Shown here piece after piece: positions 47,281 through 57,322 of a stretch of DNA of 64,000 bases (the first letter of the stretch is position 1; every line of letters begins with the position of its first letter). The stretch is from the NCBI GenBank assembly GCA_003142855.1, contig PLNW01000073.1, forward strand, positions 1 to 64,000, written 5' to 3'. The stretch comes from Myxococcales bacterium (lineage in GTDB: Bacteria > Myxococcota_A > Polyangia > Fen-1088). Under the pieces are notes generated by a model that was not told the DNA's origin, made no database searches, and was given only the letters and a program-made list of their open reading frames with translations. Both the position numbers and the translations under genes were made by a program.

Positions 47281-49365
47281 CTACCGCCGCCTGGGCGGAC
47301 GCGCGGGCTCGCACATGATGGCGCGCCCGTTGCGTTCCTTGCCGACCAAGCCAGCGCACAGCTTTTCACCGTCGGCGGCATCGACGTTGATGTAGGTGTG
47401 CGTGTTCATCGTGTCGATGGACGTGGCAGGCACTGACACGCCTGTGCTGGCCAGCAAGGACACGATCTCTTCAGTTGAGATGCCATCCTTGCGACCCAGG
47501 TTGAGATAGAGCCGGACCTGACCAGGGGCGGGCGCCTGGTAGCTGGGCGTCGCCGCTTGGGAGCTGGCCGCTGGCGGCGGGCTGGCGGCAGTCGGCGCTT
47601 GGCTGGGCACCTCGACGGTCTCCGGCGCAGGCGCAGGGCTCGCGGTGGGCGTGCGCCCGACCTCCTCGCTCCACACCTCCCAGAATTCGCGGCCATCGCC
47701 CGACGGCGCCGCGGAAGCAGGCGCTGGCTGCGAAGGACTCGGGGCTCTCTCGGGGCGCGGGCTTCGTTCGGATCGCTCGCGACGTTCGCCGCCGAAGCGC
47801 GGGCGATCCGACGAGGCGCGCTCGCGGTCCCGCGGGGGGCGGCCGCGACTCGGCCCAGAGCGTTCGCGATCCCGGTAGTCGCCATGGCCGTAGCGGGACT
47901 CGGCCGGCTCGCGGGCAGGCCGGGCCGGTTCGTCGCCGGCCTTGGCCGCTGGCTCAGTGCTATCCTGAGGGAGCGGTTTGGGCGGTTCGACACGAGCCTC
48001 TTTCCCGGCCAGTGCCCCACGCAGCAGGCATCCGACCAGGCGTTCACCGTCACCAGCCCCCATGATCCGCCGGGCCAGCGAGCGCCATTCCGGGCTTGCG
48101 TCACCAGGCAAGAGGCTGCGCAGCCGCAACACGCTCTCACCCTCGTGTTTGGAGCGCAATTCCGCCTCTGACGGCAGGGCTCGCTCCTCGGGCCGGATCT
48201 TGTACAGCAACTTGAGATAGTAGAACGACCCAACCTCGGTTGGGCCAATGAGCGATATCGCGTGGCCCGAGCGGCCGGCGCGACCGGTGCGACCGGTGCG
48301 ATGGATGTACGACTCGGGCGAGTCCGGGAAGGTGTAGTTGATCACGCAGGGTAGGTTTTCCAGATCGATTCCCCGTGCGGCCACGTCGGTGGCTACCAGG
48401 AAGCGGATGCTGCCGGCGCGCATGCGGGTCATGACGTTCTCGCGCTCCGACTGTGACAGATCCGACGAGATGGCCTCGGCGTCCAGTCCCTGCCGGCGCA
48501 GGAACTCGGCCACCCGGCCGGTTTCCTCGCGGGTGTTGCAGAAGATGAGCGCGCGATCGGGATTCTCGAAGGCGAGCACACGCGAGAGTTCGGCTTCGCG
48601 CTGTCCGCCGGGTATGGAGTAGTAGATGTGATGAATCTCGTGTACCCCCACGAAGTCGGCCGACAGGGCCACCATCTCGGGCTGGCGCATGTAGCGGCGT
48701 GCGAGCCGCTGGATACCTTCGGGCAAGGTGGCCGAAAACAGCATGGTCTGGCGCTCCTTGGGCGTGCGTTCCAGGATGGCTTCGATGTCTTCCTGAAAGC
48801 CCATGGAGAGCATCTCGTCGCACTCGTCGAGCACGGCGCACTTGACCTTGTCCAGGTGCAAGGTTCCGCGTCGCAAGTGGTCGAGTATCCGTCCCGGCGT
48901 GCCGCAGACGATCTGCCCGCCGGCGCGCAGCTGCTCGATCTGGCGCCCCATGGGCGCTCCGCCATACACGGGAACAATCGACAATCCCGATTGGGCGCTG
49001 ATGCGGGCGATCTCGGCCGCCACTTGCAGCGCCAACTCGCGCGTGGGCAGAAGCACGATGGCCTGCACCGACTTCTGGGTGGGGTCGACCATCCCGTCGG
49101 CAAAAGGAATTCCGAAAGCCGCTGTCTTGCCCGAACCGGTGCGCGATTGGACCATGATGTCGCGGCCCGCGCGCACCAACGGAAGCGTCACGGTTTGCAC
49201 TTCCATGGGCTCGCTAAAGCCCATTTCGGCTATCGCCTGCAGAACTTCCGGCCGCAGGCCCAGGTCGGCAAAGGAGGTTTTCTTCTCGACCGGGCTGTCA
49301 CTGGCCGCAGCGGCGGCGGGCGACGGGGCGTCGGTATTGTCTCTGACTTCTGCTTGATCGATCAT
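47281..49365 (-). CDS. DEAD-box RNA helicase with DbpA-type RNA-binding domain
   Basis: A 694-residue helicase. Motifs: Q-region MGFSEPMEVQ, SRTGSGKTAAF, PTRELALQ, LDECDEM (DECD instead of DEAD), SATLP, ATDVAARGIDL and HRTGRTGRAGR (about 30-400). A middle region (about 400-470) and a long disordered tract rich in Arg, Glu, Ser and Pro (about 470-610) follow. The last about 75 residues (QVRLYLNLGRKDGIS, then NTHTYINVDAADGEKL) match the DbpA RNA-recognition domain seen in CsdA/DeaD and DbpA. It may remodel rRNA or act in cold. It is 2 nt downstream of a membrane protein gene. Confidence 0.92.
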   Translation of the reverse strand: MIDQAEVRDNTDAPSPAAAAASDSPVEKKTSFADLGLRPEVLQAIAEMGFSEPMEVQTVTLPLVRAGRDIMVQSRTGSGKTAAFGIPFADGMVDPTQKSVQAIVLLPTRELALQVAAEIARISAQSGLSIVPVYGGAPMGRQIEQLRAGGQIVCGTPGRILDHLRRGTLHLDKVKCAVLDECDEMLSMGFQEDIEAILERTPKERQTMLFSATLPEGIQRLARRYMRQPEMVALSADFVGVHEIHHIYYSIPGGQREAELSRVLAFENPDRALIFCNTREETGRVAEFLRRQGLDAEAISSDLSQSERENVMTRMRAGSIRFLVATDVAARGIDLENLPCVINYTFPDSPESYIHRTGRTGRAGRSGHAISLIGPTEVGSFYYLKLLYKIRPEERALPSEAELRSKHEGESVLRLRSLLPGDASPEWRSLARRIMGAGDGERLVGCLLRGALAGKEARVEPPKPLPQDSTEPAAKAGDEPARPAREPAESRYGHGDYRDRERSGPSRGRPPRDRERASSDRPRFGGERRERSERSPRPERAPSPSQPAPASAAPSGDGREFWEVWSEEVGRTPTASPAPAPETVEVPSQAPTAASPPPAASSQAATPSYQAPAPGQVRLYLNLGRKDGISTEEIVSLLASTGVSVPATSIDTMNTHTYINVDAADGEKLCAGLVGKERNGRAIMCEPARPPRRR

Positions 49366-49367
49366 TC

Positions 49368-49928
49368 CTAGTCTCCTGATGGCGAGCCGGTCGTACCGAT
49401 GGCGTCGCCGAGTTTCTCGAGGCGTTTGTCGAGGCGGCCTAAACGCGGGACCAAGTCTTTGGCAAAGCGTTTGAGAGCCTCGGTGTACGTCGTTTGAATG
49501 TTTCCCAGTTCTTCATGGGTGGCGGCCAGGGCTTCCATCTCCCGGCGCCCCTGCAAGGTTCCGGCCGTCAGCCGGCAGCGTCGTCCCAGCCCCACCCACT
49601 GCGACCGCCACACCGCGCCCTCATCGGCCCAGCGCTGCAGTTCATCGGCGTCGTCGTTGGCGAGAAGGTGATGGGATCGTTCCAGGTACTTGCGGAGCGC
49701 GACGGAAACCTCGCGCAGCTCAGCGAAGCAACTGGCCATCTCCGCGTTGGAAACCTGGGCGCTGATCGCGTCGCCGGCTGGCAGCGCGTGACGTCGGCGG
49801 TACAGGCTCACGCTTACCGACAGCAGAAGGTACAGGCTGCCGAGCGCGATGATCGAGAGAATCGTCCAGGAAACCAGTCTGCGGTATTGCCGGAATTCTT
49901 GGGGTGGTGGTTTGGTAGGTAAAGACAC
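49368..49928 (-). CDS. Hypothetical single-span protein with helical cytoplasmic/periplasmic domain
   Basis: A 186-residue protein with an N-terminal membrane span (about 20-42: LVSWTILSIIALGSLYLLLSVSVSL). The remainder is charged and helical (LREVSVALRKYLERSHHLL, ELGNIQTTYTEALKRFAKDLVPRLGRLDKRLEKL) and probably forms coiled coils. No family recognised. It stops 2 nt before the DEAD-box helicase gene, suggesting co-transcription. The preceding 165-nt gap (49929-50093) holds the hairpin at 50075-50095 and nothing else visible. Confidence 0.6.
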   Translation of the reverse strand: MSLPTKPPPQEFRQYRRLVSWTILSIIALGSLYLLLSVSVSLYRRRHALPAGDAISAQVSNAEMASCFAELREVSVALRKYLERSHHLLANDDADELQRWADEGAVWRSQWVGLGRRCRLTAGTLQGRREMEALAATHEELGNIQTTYTEALKRFAKDLVPRLGRLDKRLEKLGDAIGTTGSPSGD

Positions 49929-50074
49929 GGTTCTTCGGGGGCGACGAGGAATCGACCCCTGCCCGTCAAGGGGGCTCCCAGCGAGGAGCGCGCGTCGCCG
50001 GAGCGCCGACGAGTGGTTGAAGGCTACGAGGCCTGGGGCCGCTTGTCAAACTTCATCGTCCATGCAGGCGACAC

Positions 50075-50095
50075 AGGGCGACCGCAGATCGCCCT
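50075..50095. terminator. Palindromic hairpin at the end of the kinase/activator operon
   Basis: AGGGCGA, 7 nt, TCGCCCT, perfect 7-bp arms overlapping the stop of the lipoprotein gene at 50094. It likely ends the minus-strand operon; no U-run is present. Confidence 0.5.
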
Positions 50096-50615
50096 ACGGG
50101 CACGCCAGATCCACGATCCAGGTAGTGCGCACCACGAAGCCTTCAGTGGGCACCGAATCGAGCTGCAAGTCAGGGGGCGCCAGATCAGCGGGCAAAAAGG
50201 GCCGGTCCGCCACCGACAGTGTCACTCGGTGCGAAGCCGGTCCCGAGACAATCTGGTCATCCGCGCAGCTAGGAGCAAAGCGGATGAGCTCCCGGTTCAC
50301 GGCACCGCTGGGTGGCAGTTTGACCTCGGGGGCCATGCGTGAAATGGAAGGATCGTAGGGCGGGTAGTCGATGAGCCAGCGAGCCCGAAGGACGTCGTCC
50401 AGGTTGGGGTCGCCCAGGATCACTTGAATGGCATATGTGCCGTCTGCGGATGCCGGCAGTTCCGCACCCGCGCTAGGAACGCTGCTGGCGACGAAGGGTG
50501 AATAGTTTCCTCCCGGGTCCTCGAACTGTGGCGCCACCGGGACGACGCAGGCTGAAATCCAGAGAGGCAGGGCGGCCAGCCAGGCTCGTCGTGAGAATGG
50601 TGTCGGGCAGGTCAT
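50094..50615 (-). CDS. Hypothetical lipoprotein, last gene of the kinase/activator operon
   Basis: A 173-residue lipoprotein (signal with Arg, lipobox WISAC, Cys about 23). The mature part is beta-rich, with [29 protein letters not shown] and a closing strand [12 protein letters not shown]. One Cys pair (about 131 and 172) could form a disulfide. ATG 50615 overlaps the activator stop as ATGA. The conserved coupling suggests a functional link to the signalling genes, for example as an envelope sensor or an output. No family recognised. Confidence 0.7.
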   Translation of the reverse strand: MTCPTPFSRRAWLAALPLWISACVVPVAPQFEDPGGNYSPFVASSVPSAGAELPASADGTYAIQVILGDPNLDDVLRARWLIDYPPYDPSISRMAPEVKLPPSGAVNRELIRFAPSCADDQIVSGPASHRVTLSVADRPFLPADLAPPDLQLDSVPTEGFVVRTTWIVDLACP

Positions 50616-52450
50616 GAGGGATGTCCCGGATCTTCTCCGGGGGGCAAGATGTCATCAGGGCCAGCCGGGCCCGATTCTTCGCGCTCGAGGTGTCGGAAGA
50701 TGGTGCGCGGATCCACACCCAGGTCACGCGCGGTGCGGGTGCGGTTGCCGCCGTTGAGGCTGAGCACTTCATTGATGTACTGGCGCTGCCAGCGCTCGCG
50801 TGCCTCGGCCAGGGTGAGGATGGCAGGCAGCTCGTCGGAGTTGATGCCGAGGTCGTCGGGGCCGAGCAGGGCCTTGTCAGCCAGCACCAGCGCCTTCTTG
50901 ATTCGGTTCTCCATCTCGCGAATGTTTCCCGGCCAGTGGTAGCGCTTGACCGCGGAGATCGCGCTGGCGGTGAACCCGCGCACCTTGCTGGCCAGCTCCT
51001 GCGCGTAGCGCGACAGCAGGTAGCGCGCCAGCACCACCACGTCATCACCGCGATCGCGCAGCGGCGGCAAGTGCAGGTGCACGACGTTGAGCCGGTAGTA
51101 TAGGTCCTCGCGGAAGTGACCGGACTTGGTGTCGGCCTCGAGATCGCGGTTGGTCGCGGCGATGACCCGGATGTCCACCGGCTCGGCCGCGGTGTCGCCC
51201 ACTCGGGTAACGGTGCGGTCCTGCAGAGCGCGCAGGATTTTGACCTGCAAGGACAACGGCATCTCGCCGATCTCGTCGAGCAGCAGGGTGCCCTTGTTGG
51301 CCACCTGGAAACGGCCGGGCTTGTTGGCCACGGCGCCGGTAAAGGCCCCGCGCACATGGCCGAAGAGCTCGGATTCCAGCAGGTTCTCCGGAATCGCGCC
51401 GCAGTTGATGCTGACAAAAGGACCCTTGGCACGGGGCGAGCGGTTGTGGATCTCTCGCGCGATGAGTTCTTTGCCTGTGCCGGTTTCGCCCGTGACCATC
51501 ACCGTGATGTCCGTCCCAGCCACCCGTTCGACCTTGCGAAAGACCTCCTGCATGGCGGGTGAAGAGCCCAGAATTTCCCCGAAGCGCATGCGTTCGATGC
51601 GTTCCTGCAGCGATCGTTTGTCGAGCTGCAGCTCGTTGACCAGAAGCGCGTTGCGAATCAGCAGCGAGGCCTGCGCCGCGAAGATGGTCAGGATTTCCAG
51701 CGCCGCCTCGTCAAAAAGCTGGGCCACGTTGTCGTTGCCCACGTAGATGATCCCGATCAAGTTGCCGCGTTCGAGCAAGGGCACGCACATCACGGATGTG
51801 AGGCGCAGGTTCATCACCGAGAGCGAATCCTTGAAGTCGGTGTCGTTGAGCGCGTCCGAGATGATGAGCGGCTGCTTGGTCGCCATCACCCGGGCCAGGA
51901 TGGCGTCGGAGAGATGGCTGACGGCGTCCGAGATGGTTTCGTGGCGCAGGTTGCGCGCCACCTTGACCACCGGCTCGCCCGACTCGAGCAGCACGATGAA
52001 GCCCTTGTCGGCGTGGGTGACCTGAATCACCACGTCGAGCAACTGATCAAACAGGGTGGGAATCTCGTAGCTCGCCATCAGCTTCTGCGAGAACTCGAAC
52101 AGGCGCTTGTACGAGTTCAGCTCGGCCATGGTCTTGGCGGCGACGTCGTCGGTGACCGGCTCGTCGTAGAGCGAGAACTCCAGTTCCACGCTGCCCACTC
52201 GGATGCGATCTTCCTGGACCAAGCGGTGCTTGCTGCGCCGCCGTCCGTTGATGTGAAGGTCCGCGTCCTTGTCGGTGACCGAGACTACGAAGTCGCGGCC
52301 ATCAAAGTGGATGTGCGCGTGGGTATCCGCCAACAGGGGATCAGGGAGAAGGATGTCGACCCCTTCGCCCTTCCCGAGCGACGTGAGCTTCTTGTAGATG
52401 TGGTACACCTTCACGCCCGTGCCAGGCATGTGGATGCGCAGGGTCGCCAT
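50612..52450 (-). CDS. FHA-GAF sigma-54-dependent transcriptional activator
   Basis: A 612-residue enhancer-binding protein. An N-terminal FHA domain (about 1-105: [38 protein letters not shown]) should bind phosphothreonine. A GAF domain (about 125-285) follows, then the AAA+ core with [21 protein letters not shown] (contact with sigma-54), DEIGEMPLS and [10 protein letters not shown], and a Fis-type HTH ([14 protein letters not shown]). It would activate sigma-54 promoters when its FHA domain binds a phosphorylated partner. It lies downstream of a Ser/Thr kinase in the same operon, so kinase control is attractive. Confidence 0.94.
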   Translation of the reverse strand: MATLRIHMPGTGVKVYHIYKKLTSLGKGEGVDILLPDPLLADTHAHIHFDGRDFVVSVTDKDADLHINGRRRSKHRLVQEDRIRVGSVELEFSLYDEPVTDDVAAKTMAELNSYKRLFEFSQKLMASYEIPTLFDQLLDVVIQVTHADKGFIVLLESGEPVVKVARNLRHETISDAVSHLSDAILARVMATKQPLIISDALNDTDFKDSLSVMNLRLTSVMCVPLLERGNLIGIIYVGNDNVAQLFDEAALEILTIFAAQASLLIRNALLVNELQLDKRSLQERIERMRFGEILGSSPAMQEVFRKVERVAGTDITVMVTGETGTGKELIAREIHNRSPRAKGPFVSINCGAIPENLLESELFGHVRGAFTGAVANKPGRFQVANKGTLLLDEIGEMPLSLQVKILRALQDRTVTRVGDTAAEPVDIRVIAATNRDLEADTKSGHFREDLYYRLNVVHLHLPPLRDRGDDVVVLARYLLSRYAQELASKVRGFTASAISAVKRYHWPGNIREMENRIKKALVLADKALLGPDDLGINSDELPAILTLAEARERWQRQYINEVLSLNGGNRTRTARDLGVDPRTIFRHLEREESGPAGPDDILPPGEDPGHPS

Positions 52451-52474
52451 GGGGTGCAGTCTCTCCGTTTCTGG

Positions 52475-53386
52475 TCAGAAACGGAAGTACAGACCGGGGC
52501 CAAGTGCGTCGCCCAGCAAGACGGGCAACAGGTGCGGCACGCTGGCGGTCGTCTGGCCTGAAGGCGCCGGTGCCAGGGGGGTCTCAGGACGGAAGTAGTA
52601 CAGGGCATCGACGATGCCCCAGGCGACGGCGGCAAAGAACGCCGCGCCAGTCGCCACCTGCGTGCGCAGCAGCCAGCGCGACCGGTTCTCGTCGGTGTGG
52701 TCAATGTCCTGGGGCGGGCAAGGCATGGCCCCGAAGTCGTGGCGACAGCCTCGCTTGGGCCGGAACCCGTAAAGCGCAAAGTTGGTGGTCAAGGCCGCCA
52801 CCGAGGCTGCGGCCAGGGAGGCCTGCGCCGCCAGGAAGGCCCAGCCTTTGCGCCGGTGGCCGTTTTGGAACTGTCCCGCGCCAAAGGGCACGAAATTGAG
52901 CAGGAAGGAATTGCGGCCGAAGCGCTTTTCGATGACCGTGGGCCCTGCCCGCAGTTTCTCGCATTCTTCGCGGTCACGCTGCCGCGCCCGAGCCGCCTCC
53001 CGCTGCTTTCCCTCCAGGTTTGCGACCTCGGCCTCGTGGGCGCGCAGAACCCCATTGAAGAGGTCGATCACCTGGGGCGGATCCAGCAAGGGATCGAAAC
53101 GGTAGTCGGGCTGCAGTTGCAGGAGCTTGCGGAACTCCTGGGCGGCTGCGTCGTTGTCTCCCTGAAAAATCTCGGCCACTCCCAGCATACGGTGGGCTTG
53201 CACGATCTGGCCCTCCGACTCCAGGCGGATCTCGGGGTAGAGCAGGGGCCGCAGGATCTCGATAGCCCGGGCGTACTCGCCGCGGTCGAAGGAAATCTTG
53301 CCGCGCCGAAGTTCATCGGCGACCGGCGATGAAACGGTCTGGGGCGCTGCCTGGAAAAGCAGGAGAACGACGATTCCCGCGTACAC
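52475..53386 (-). CDS. TPR-like membrane protein between kinase and activator
   Basis: A 303-residue protein from GTG 53386, 1 nt after the kinase stop. Signal or anchor segment (about 1-16), then a helical repeat domain (RGKISFDRGEYARAIEILRPLLYP, AEIFQGDNDAAAQEFRKLLQL) of the TPR type, a charged coiled stretch (about 115-145) and a family-like FLLNFVPFGAGQFQNGHRRKGWAFL segment preceding two membrane spans (about 170-195 and 240-262). The layout recalls the paired module proteins at 41076 and 44170, though the sequence is different. It may be the membrane partner of the kinase. Confidence 0.7.
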   Translation of the reverse strand: MYAGIVVLLLFQAAPQTVSSPVADELRRGKISFDRGEYARAIEILRPLLYPEIRLESEGQIVQAHRMLGVAEIFQGDNDAAAQEFRKLLQLQPDYRFDPLLDPPQVIDLFNGVLRAHEAEVANLEGKQREAARARQRDREECEKLRAGPTVIEKRFGRNSFLLNFVPFGAGQFQNGHRRKGWAFLAAQASLAAASVAALTTNFALYGFRPKRGCRHDFGAMPCPPQDIDHTDENRSRWLLRTQVATGAAFFAAVAWGIVDALYYFRPETPLAPAPSGQTTASVPHLLPVLLGDALGPGLYFRF

Positions 53387-53387
53387 G

Positions 53388-55268
53388 TTACTCGTCCAAC
53401 CGCACGGTTACTTGCCGCGATTCTCCCGCGGTGATGTTGACTCGCTCAGTGAGGGTTTTGTCTCCAAGAACGACCACGACATCTAGACTCTTTCGCATCT
53501 CATCGCCGACGTCAAAGGGAACCGGCACTCGTTCGCCTGGGCGGACTGTGGTGCGCCAGGGGTTGGGCCGGCCATCGCTCACTTCGCGCAGCAGGATGCT
53601 GGCGTCGGCTCGCGCCGGCTGCAGGCTCACCGACAGGCGGGCGGGTTTGGGGTCGAGATTGACGTAGAGATGATCCCCGGGCGGACGGTAGGCTTGCGGC
53701 CCAACCGTCACCTCCTTGCGGTTGCAACAGGTGTCGTTGCGGAATTCCAAGGTGTGAGGCCCATCCCATGGAATCACGATGCGGTTCTGCCGGGGCCCGA
53801 AATCGAAACGCTTCTGGCCGTCCATCCAGACTTCGACTTTGGGGGGATGGGGGCCCAGGGTCAACTCGACTTGCTGGGGTTTGGGCGCGGCAGCGCCCCG
53901 GGGCGACTCGCGTGCAGTCTCCTCGCGTGGGTCGACCCGCTCTGCGGCCGCCACGACTCTTCTTGCTTCCCGTGGCACGTGGGTCGACGAAACGGGAATG
54001 TTCTGCGAGCGGGCTGCCACCTTGACAGGCGGCGCCGGCGCCTTGGCCCCCGCCGCGGTCGCGGGTCCGGTCGCTTTCGGTACTTGCAGGCTGGCGGCCA
54101 GCCGCTCGCCATTTCCGACCTGATTGGCCCGCACGGCCCGGCGCCAGATTGCAAACGTGCCGAACCCTATCCCGACCAGAACCGCCGCCACGATGCCCAC
54201 CGTCACCCAGCGCCGGAGGCGTTCGCCTCGTTCCAGCCGTCGCAGCTCGGCCAGCACCGTAGGGTTCTCTGGTTCCAAGGCCAAGGCGCGGTTCCAAAGT
54301 TCCAACGAGCGGGCGGTATGGCCAGCCGCGTGTTCACGCTGGCCCGAGGCCACCAGGGCTGTCGCAAGACGACAGTCCAATCCCTTCTCGTAGGCTTCCG
54401 GGCCTGTGAGGTAGCGGCCCAATTCCTCGCGCACGTTCTCTAGACCTGCGTCAGCCACATAGACACGCAGGTCGTCCAGCATGAGGCTCAATCGCGGATA
54501 ACGGTCGTTGGGATCTCGCGCCAGCGACCGCGCGATCACCTTGGCCAGATGGTCTGATACCCGCGGGCTGACCGTGCGCGGGTCGGCGAAACGGCCCTCG
54601 GCAATGCGCTTGAGCACTTCGTGCGGGTTCTTTCCCGAGAAGGGCAACGCGCCGGTTGCCATCTGGTACAGCATGACCCCCACGGAAAAAATGTCGCTGC
54701 GGAAATCCAGGGTCTTGCCGTCGAGAACCTCGGGCGCCATGTAGGCCGGCGAGCCCAGGATTTGTCCCGTCACGGTCATGCGTTCCAGGTCCACCACCTG
54801 GGCCACGCCAAAGTCCATCAGCTTGATGGCCCCGTCCTTGCGGACCATCACGTTCTCGGGCTTGATGTCGCGGTGGATGATGCCCAGCGAGTGTGCGTGG
54901 GCCAAGGCGCTGCCGACCTCCAGCACGATGAGCGCCGCCAACTCGGGCACGGGCAACTTCCGGTTGCCCAGGAACTGCTTCAAGGTCTGGCCATCGATGA
55001 ATTCGGTGACGATGAAGGACGATTGAGCGTCGTCCCCCGAGTAGTCGAAAATCTGCAAGATGCCGTCGTGGTTCAGCTTGGCCACGGCCCGCGCCTCGCG
55101 TTGCAGGCGTGCCCTTGATTCGGCCTCGGCGAGCAAGTGCGGGTGCAGCACCTTGACCGCGACTTCGCGGCGCAGAGTTTCGTCCCGGGCACGGTAAACC
55201 ACCGCCATGCCGCCCTGGCCGACTTCTTCGATGATTCGATATCGCGATGGCAGGGGGTTGGGAACCAT
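53388..55268 (-). CDS. Transmembrane Ser/Thr protein kinase with PEGA-like tail
   Basis: A 626-residue kinase from ATG 55268 (GTG 55277 is the alternative). Motifs: VGQGGMAVVYRARD, AVKVL, HRDIKPEN, DFGVAQ and GSPAYMAPE. A small helical repeat region (about 300-350) precedes one membrane span (WVTVGIVAAVLVGIGFGTFAIW, about 365-387). The extracytoplasmic part ends in beta-like repeats (VELTLGPHPPKVEVWMDGQ, TCCNRKEVTVGPQ, ARLSVSLQPARADASILL) typical of PEGA-type surface-binding domains. It is the first gene of the operon kinase / TPR-membrane / FHA activator / lipoprotein. Confidence 0.93.
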   Translation of the reverse strand: MVPNPLPSRYRIIEEVGQGGMAVVYRARDETLRREVAVKVLHPHLLAEAESRARLQREARAVAKLNHDGILQIFDYSGDDAQSSFIVTEFIDGQTLKQFLGNRKLPVPELAALIVLEVGSALAHAHSLGIIHRDIKPENVMVRKDGAIKLMDFGVAQVVDLERMTVTGQILGSPAYMAPEVLDGKTLDFRSDIFSVGVMLYQMATGALPFSGKNPHEVLKRIAEGRFADPRTVSPRVSDHLAKVIARSLARDPNDRYPRLSLMLDDLRVYVADAGLENVREELGRYLTGPEAYEKGLDCRLATALVASGQREHAAGHTARSLELWNRALALEPENPTVLAELRRLERGERLRRWVTVGIVAAVLVGIGFGTFAIWRRAVRANQVGNGERLAASLQVPKATGPATAAGAKAPAPPVKVAARSQNIPVSSTHVPREARRVVAAAERVDPREETARESPRGAAAPKPQQVELTLGPHPPKVEVWMDGQKRFDFGPRQNRIVIPWDGPHTLEFRNDTCCNRKEVTVGPQAYRPPGDHLYVNLDPKPARLSVSLQPARADASILLREVSDGRPNPWRTTVRPGERVPVPFDVGDEMRKSLDVVVVLGDKTLTERVNITAGESRQVTVRLDE

Positions 55269-55419
55269 AGTCACCACACGACGACAAGCCAGTAGGACTA
55301 GGCTAGGGGCTGGATACTACGAGACGAAGGCCCGACATACAACCAGCAACTCGGCGCGCCGCATAAGCAGAGACGACAGGTTGACGCCGAGACGGGCCGA
55401 GACGACTATCTGCCGATTC

Positions 55420-57276
55420 ATGGCCGCCGGCAAAGTGAAAACGCCTGAAGGCAAATCCGCATTCTCCGCGCGGACTGCTGGCGACATCTGGCGTGGCCGT
55501 GCGACCAGGGCCGGGGACAGCATCGCCTTTCGCTTTCGTGAAGGCGACGGCTGGCGTGGTGTCACCTGGCAGCAGGCGGACGTGGCAGCGCACGAGATTG
55601 CCGGCGGGCTGGTGGGCTTGGGAATCGGCGTGGGTGAGTGCGTTTGCATCCTGGCGCAGACGCGGCTGGAATGGGTGCTTTGTGATGTGGGGCTGGTCCT
55701 GGCCGGCGCGGTGTCGGTGCCCATCTACCCATCGAGCACGCCCGAACAGTGCGCGTTCATCGTCAAAGACAGCGGCGCCCGAACCGTGATCGCTGAGGAC
55801 GCCACGCAGTTGGACAAGCTGGTGCCGCTTCTGGCGCAGATCCCGAACCTGCGTCTGGTCCTTATGGACGGCGGTGAGCTCGGGTCAAAGGACCCGGCTC
55901 CGGTGGTGAAGAACGTCGGAGGCTCTGCGCCACTGTTGCTGGCGAGCCTGCGCCAGGCAGGGCGGGTGTGGCTGGCTGGGCACGCGGTGGAACTGGACCG
56001 ACGCGCGGCAGAGGTCGGGCCCGACCATGTGTTCACTATCGTCTACACCTCGGGCACCACGGGACGGCCCAAGGGGGTGGTGCTGACCCATCGAAATATG
56101 GTCGAGTCCTTTGCCAGCGTCACCCGCGCCTTCGACCTACGCGACACAGACGTGCAATATCTCTTTTTGCCTCTGGCCCACGTCCTGGGGCGCGAACTGG
56201 AATGGGCACCCATCTTGGCGGGCTGCGCGTTTGCGTTTTCCGCGGGACAGTCGCGGATCAAGTTCGACCTGGTCGAGGTGCGGCCCACCTTCATGGCGGG
56301 CGTGCCGCGCGTCTTCGAGAAGCTGCACGCAGCAATCGCAGTAGCGGCCGGACAGGGGAGTGCAGCCAAGCGGGCGCTGGTTGGCTGGGCCTTTGGGGTC
56401 GGTGCCCGGTACGCGGCCCGCCTGCGCCGGGAAGAGCCGCCTGGGTTCAGCCTGCGCGTCGAGCACGCTTTGGCCGATCGCCTGGTCCTGTCTAAGTTGC
56501 GCGCGCGTCTGGGCTTCGACCGCTGTCGCTTCCTCATCTCGGGGGGCGCGCCGCTCTCTTCCGAGATCGCGGAGTTCTTTCATGGCCTCGGCCTGCTGGT
56601 TCTGGAAGGCTACGGCCTGACCGAGACCACAGCCGCCGCCTTCGTCAATCGCTGGAACTGCTATCGCTTCGGCACTGTGGGCCCTGCTATCGACGTCATT
56701 CAGCATCGTGTCGCCGAGGACGGCGAGATCCTCATGCGTGGGCCGTCGGTCTTCACCCGCTATCACAACGACCCAGCCGCTACCGCCGAGGCTGTCGACG
56801 CCGAGGGATGGTTTCACTCGGGCGACGTCGGCCACGTCGAGGACGGATTTCTCAGCATCGTGGACCGCAAGAAGGACATCATTGTGACGGCGGGCGGGAA
56901 AAACGTGGCGCCCCAGATGATCGAGACTGCGCTGCAGGCCCACTGTCCTCTCATCAGTCAGGTGGTGGTGTTTGGCGACAACCGGCCACACTGCGTGGCC
57001 ATCATCACCCCTTCGGAAACCGCCGCGCGCCAGTTCGGTGACGGCAGCCTGGCCCAAGCCGCTTCCCGGCCCGAACTGCGCGCCGCCCTGGAAGACGCAG
57101 TGGCCGCCATCAACCGAACCCTGGCCTCCTACGAGACCATCAAGAACTTCGCCGTCCTGCCTGCCGATTTTTCCGAAGCAGCGGGCGAGTTGACCCCCAG
57201 CCTGAAGGTCAAACGCGACGTGGTGAAGAGTCGGTACGGGGAGATCGTCGATGCTCTCTACAAGAAGGCGGGATAG
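55420..57276 (+). CDS. Long-chain acyl-CoA synthetase (AMP-forming)
   Basis: A 618-residue adenylating enzyme from ATG 55420. The phosphate loop is YTSGTTGRPKGVVLTH (about residues 205-220), followed by EGYGLTET (about 410), GWFHSGDVG and IVDRKKDIIVTAGGKNV (about 485-500). The last part includes SLKVKRDVV. It activates fatty acids via an acyl-adenylate and CoA. Its position between a kinase operon and comF does not indicate a specific pathway. The region 55269-55419 upstream contains no further gene that I can see. Confidence 0.93.
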   Translation: MAAGKVKTPEGKSAFSARTAGDIWRGRATRAGDSIAFRFREGDGWRGVTWQQADVAAHEIAGGLVGLGIGVGECVCILAQTRLEWVLCDVGLVLAGAVSVPIYPSSTPEQCAFIVKDSGARTVIAEDATQLDKLVPLLAQIPNLRLVLMDGGELGSKDPAPVVKNVGGSAPLLLASLRQAGRVWLAGHAVELDRRAAEVGPDHVFTIVYTSGTTGRPKGVVLTHRNMVESFASVTRAFDLRDTDVQYLFLPLAHVLGRELEWAPILAGCAFAFSAGQSRIKFDLVEVRPTFMAGVPRVFEKLHAAIAVAAGQGSAAKRALVGWAFGVGARYAARLRREEPPGFSLRVEHALADRLVLSKLRARLGFDRCRFLISGGAPLSSEIAEFFHGLGLLVLEGYGLTETTAAAFVNRWNCYRFGTVGPAIDVIQHRVAEDGEILMRGPSVFTRYHNDPAATAEAVDAEGWFHSGDVGHVEDGFLSIVDRKKDIIVTAGGKNVAPQMIETALQAHCPLISQVVVFGDNRPHCVAIITPSETAARQFGDGSLAQAASRPELRAALEDAVAAINRTLASYETIKNFAVLPADFSEAAGELTPSLKVKRDVVKSRYGEIVDALYKKAG

Positions 57277-57322
57277 CTTGTCCCGGACGAAACCTGGAAG
57301 CCGCAGCGGCCGATAAGAGCGC

